DNA of 64,000 nucleotides from Bacteroidota bacterium (lineage in GTDB: Bacteria; Bacteroidota; Bacteroidia; UKL13-3): contig CANHGM010000007.1 of the NCBI GenBank assembly GCA_947460345.1, forward strand, positions 1 through 64,000, given 5' to 3'. Numbering within the stretch: the stretch's first letter is position 1; every line of letters begins with the position of its first letter. Below the pieces are notes generated by a model that made no database searches, was not told the origin of the DNA, and saw nothing but the letters and a program-made list of their open reading frames with translations. Both the position numbers and the translations under genes were made by a program. This document shows positions 63,522-64,000 of this stretch, piece by piece.

Positions 63522-64000
63522 ATAGGGTATGAATCCAATTTTCTATAACAATTGGAAAATATTTATATTCTAGTTCATGGATTTTCTCAGCTAGTAATTC
63601 AGGGGTGTCAAATGGGTCAATATCACACTTTGCTTGAAACAGTGTTGTTCCTTCATCGTATTTTTCATTCACTAAATGTATAGTAATACCTGATTCAGTT
63701 TCGTTGTTTTTAATTACTTCTCGATGCACATGCATTCCATACATTCCTTTTCCCCCATATTTAGGGAGCAATGCTGGATGTATATTCACTATCTTATCTT
63801 TATATGTTTGTATAAATACAGGTGAAATAAGCCTTAAAAAGCCTGCTAGAATAATTGCATCTATTGATAAAGATTGTAAATGAGTTACAATAGATAATGC
63901 TTCTTTAAAATCGTTGATTGAATATATAAAACTAGGAATACCTAACCTGCTTGCTCTACCTATTACACCTGCCTCTGCGTTATTAGTATATATCGCTGCA
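63520..64000 (-). CDS. purN: Phosphoribosylglycinamide formyltransferase PurN (5' end outside window)
   Basis: The frame is open to the right edge, 160 residues present; a GTG at 63789 is internal, not the start. Third step of purine synthesis: moves a formyl group from 10-formyl-THF to GAR. Seen in order: AAIYTNNAEAGVIGRASRLG (first segment), AIILAGFLRLISP, VNIHPALLPKYGGKGMYGMHVH with the catalytic Asn and His, and SGITIHLVNEKYDEGT with the catalytic Asp region. Only the N-terminal Rossmann strand is missing. It is in the same window as purQ but on the other strand and 6 kb away. Confidence 0.93.
   Translation of the reverse strand, partial: AAIYTNNAEAGVIGRASRLGIPSFIYSINDFKEALSIVTHLQSLSIDAIILAGFLRLISPVFIQTYKDKIVNIHPALLPKYGGKGMYGMHVHREVIKNNETESGITIHLVNEKYDEGTTLFQAKCDIDPFDTPELLAEKIHELEYKYFPIVIENWIHTL

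Noticed and set aside
1..64000. tRNA, rRNA, insertion sequence or phage genes
   Set aside because: No cloverleaf, rRNA, transposase or integrase was recognised on either strand; short structures could be missed by eye.

Overview
The window looks like a piece of chromosome from an AT-rich member of the Bacteroidota, possibly near Chitinophagales or Sphingobacteriales. The evidence is: repeated TAnnTTTG promoter elements just upstream of starts with no clear Shine-Dalgarno sites; two proteins ending in type IX secretion (T9SS) sorting domains; TonB-dependent receptors carrying an N-terminal carboxypeptidase-regulatory-like domain; many lipoproteins with a Ser-Cys lipobox; the HemD/DUF4271 pair; and the gene order ileS - TraR/DksA-type - lspA. 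No insertion sequence, prophage, CRISPR array, rRNA or tRNA gene was seen. Both edges cut a gene: a lipoprotein at base 1 and purN at base 64000.

Layout. 1-6214: secreted proteins and lipoproteins of unknown function, an orphan ComB-type phosphatase and a small P-loop kinase. The part from about 640 to 4010 is visibly richer in G+C than the rest. 6381-17319: waaA facing a minus-strand run (small secreted protein - ileS - TraR/DksA with a histone-H1-like tail - lspA - B12-binding subunit), then the tyrS/VOC pair and an SRPBCC-GyrI protein. 17427-22028: a small conserved gene, a decayed TPR hybrid histidine kinase (17793-18810), a PhoD-like phosphatase with a tiny membrane protein, a lipoprotein and an acyltransferase. 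22158-31720: a T9SS Calx-beta adhesin, folC, an abundant-looking secreted protein, an M28 peptidase, a polysaccharide deacetylase, gmd, a small membrane protein and trhO. 31859-36645: two paralogous TonB-dependent receptors pointing at each other. 36775-43608: a forward run glmS - exostosin-type glycosyltransferase - nrnA - two FKBP proteins (one with three FKBP domains) - Gfo/Idh/MocA oxidoreductase. 43692-52155: era, psd, inositol monophosphatase, a Cys-rich lipoprotein, mutS2, hemD/DUF4271 and an acyl-CoA dehydrogenase. 52245-64000: an Omp85-type barrel, a GT-C glycosyltransferase with a methyltransferase, purQ, dprA/asd, an ECF sigma operon (sigma factor, inner-membrane-anchored beta-barrel protein, PKD/T9SS protein) and purN.

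How the genes work together. Much of the window serves the envelope: LPS Kdo transfer (waaA), lipoprotein maturation (lspA), phospholipid synthesis (psd, PlsC-like), amino-sugar and nucleotide-sugar supply (glmS, gmd), outer-membrane uptake (TonB receptors), periplasmic folding (FKBPs) and T9SS surface proteins. The rest is translation, purine, heme, folate and amino-acid metabolism. Many ORF starts that look like TTG are really the last bases of a TAnnTTTG promoter element; starts were corrected here where a better ATG follows.

Best candidates for something new: (1) the TraR/DksA-type protein whose N-terminus is a roughly 24-copy lysine-rich octapeptide repeat, inside an otherwise standard operon; (2) the ECF operon whose second product joins a cytoplasmic segment, one inner-membrane helix, a long Asn-rich linker and a C-terminal outer-membrane beta-barrel; (3) the strong over-representation of TATATA tracts, in genes as well as between them.
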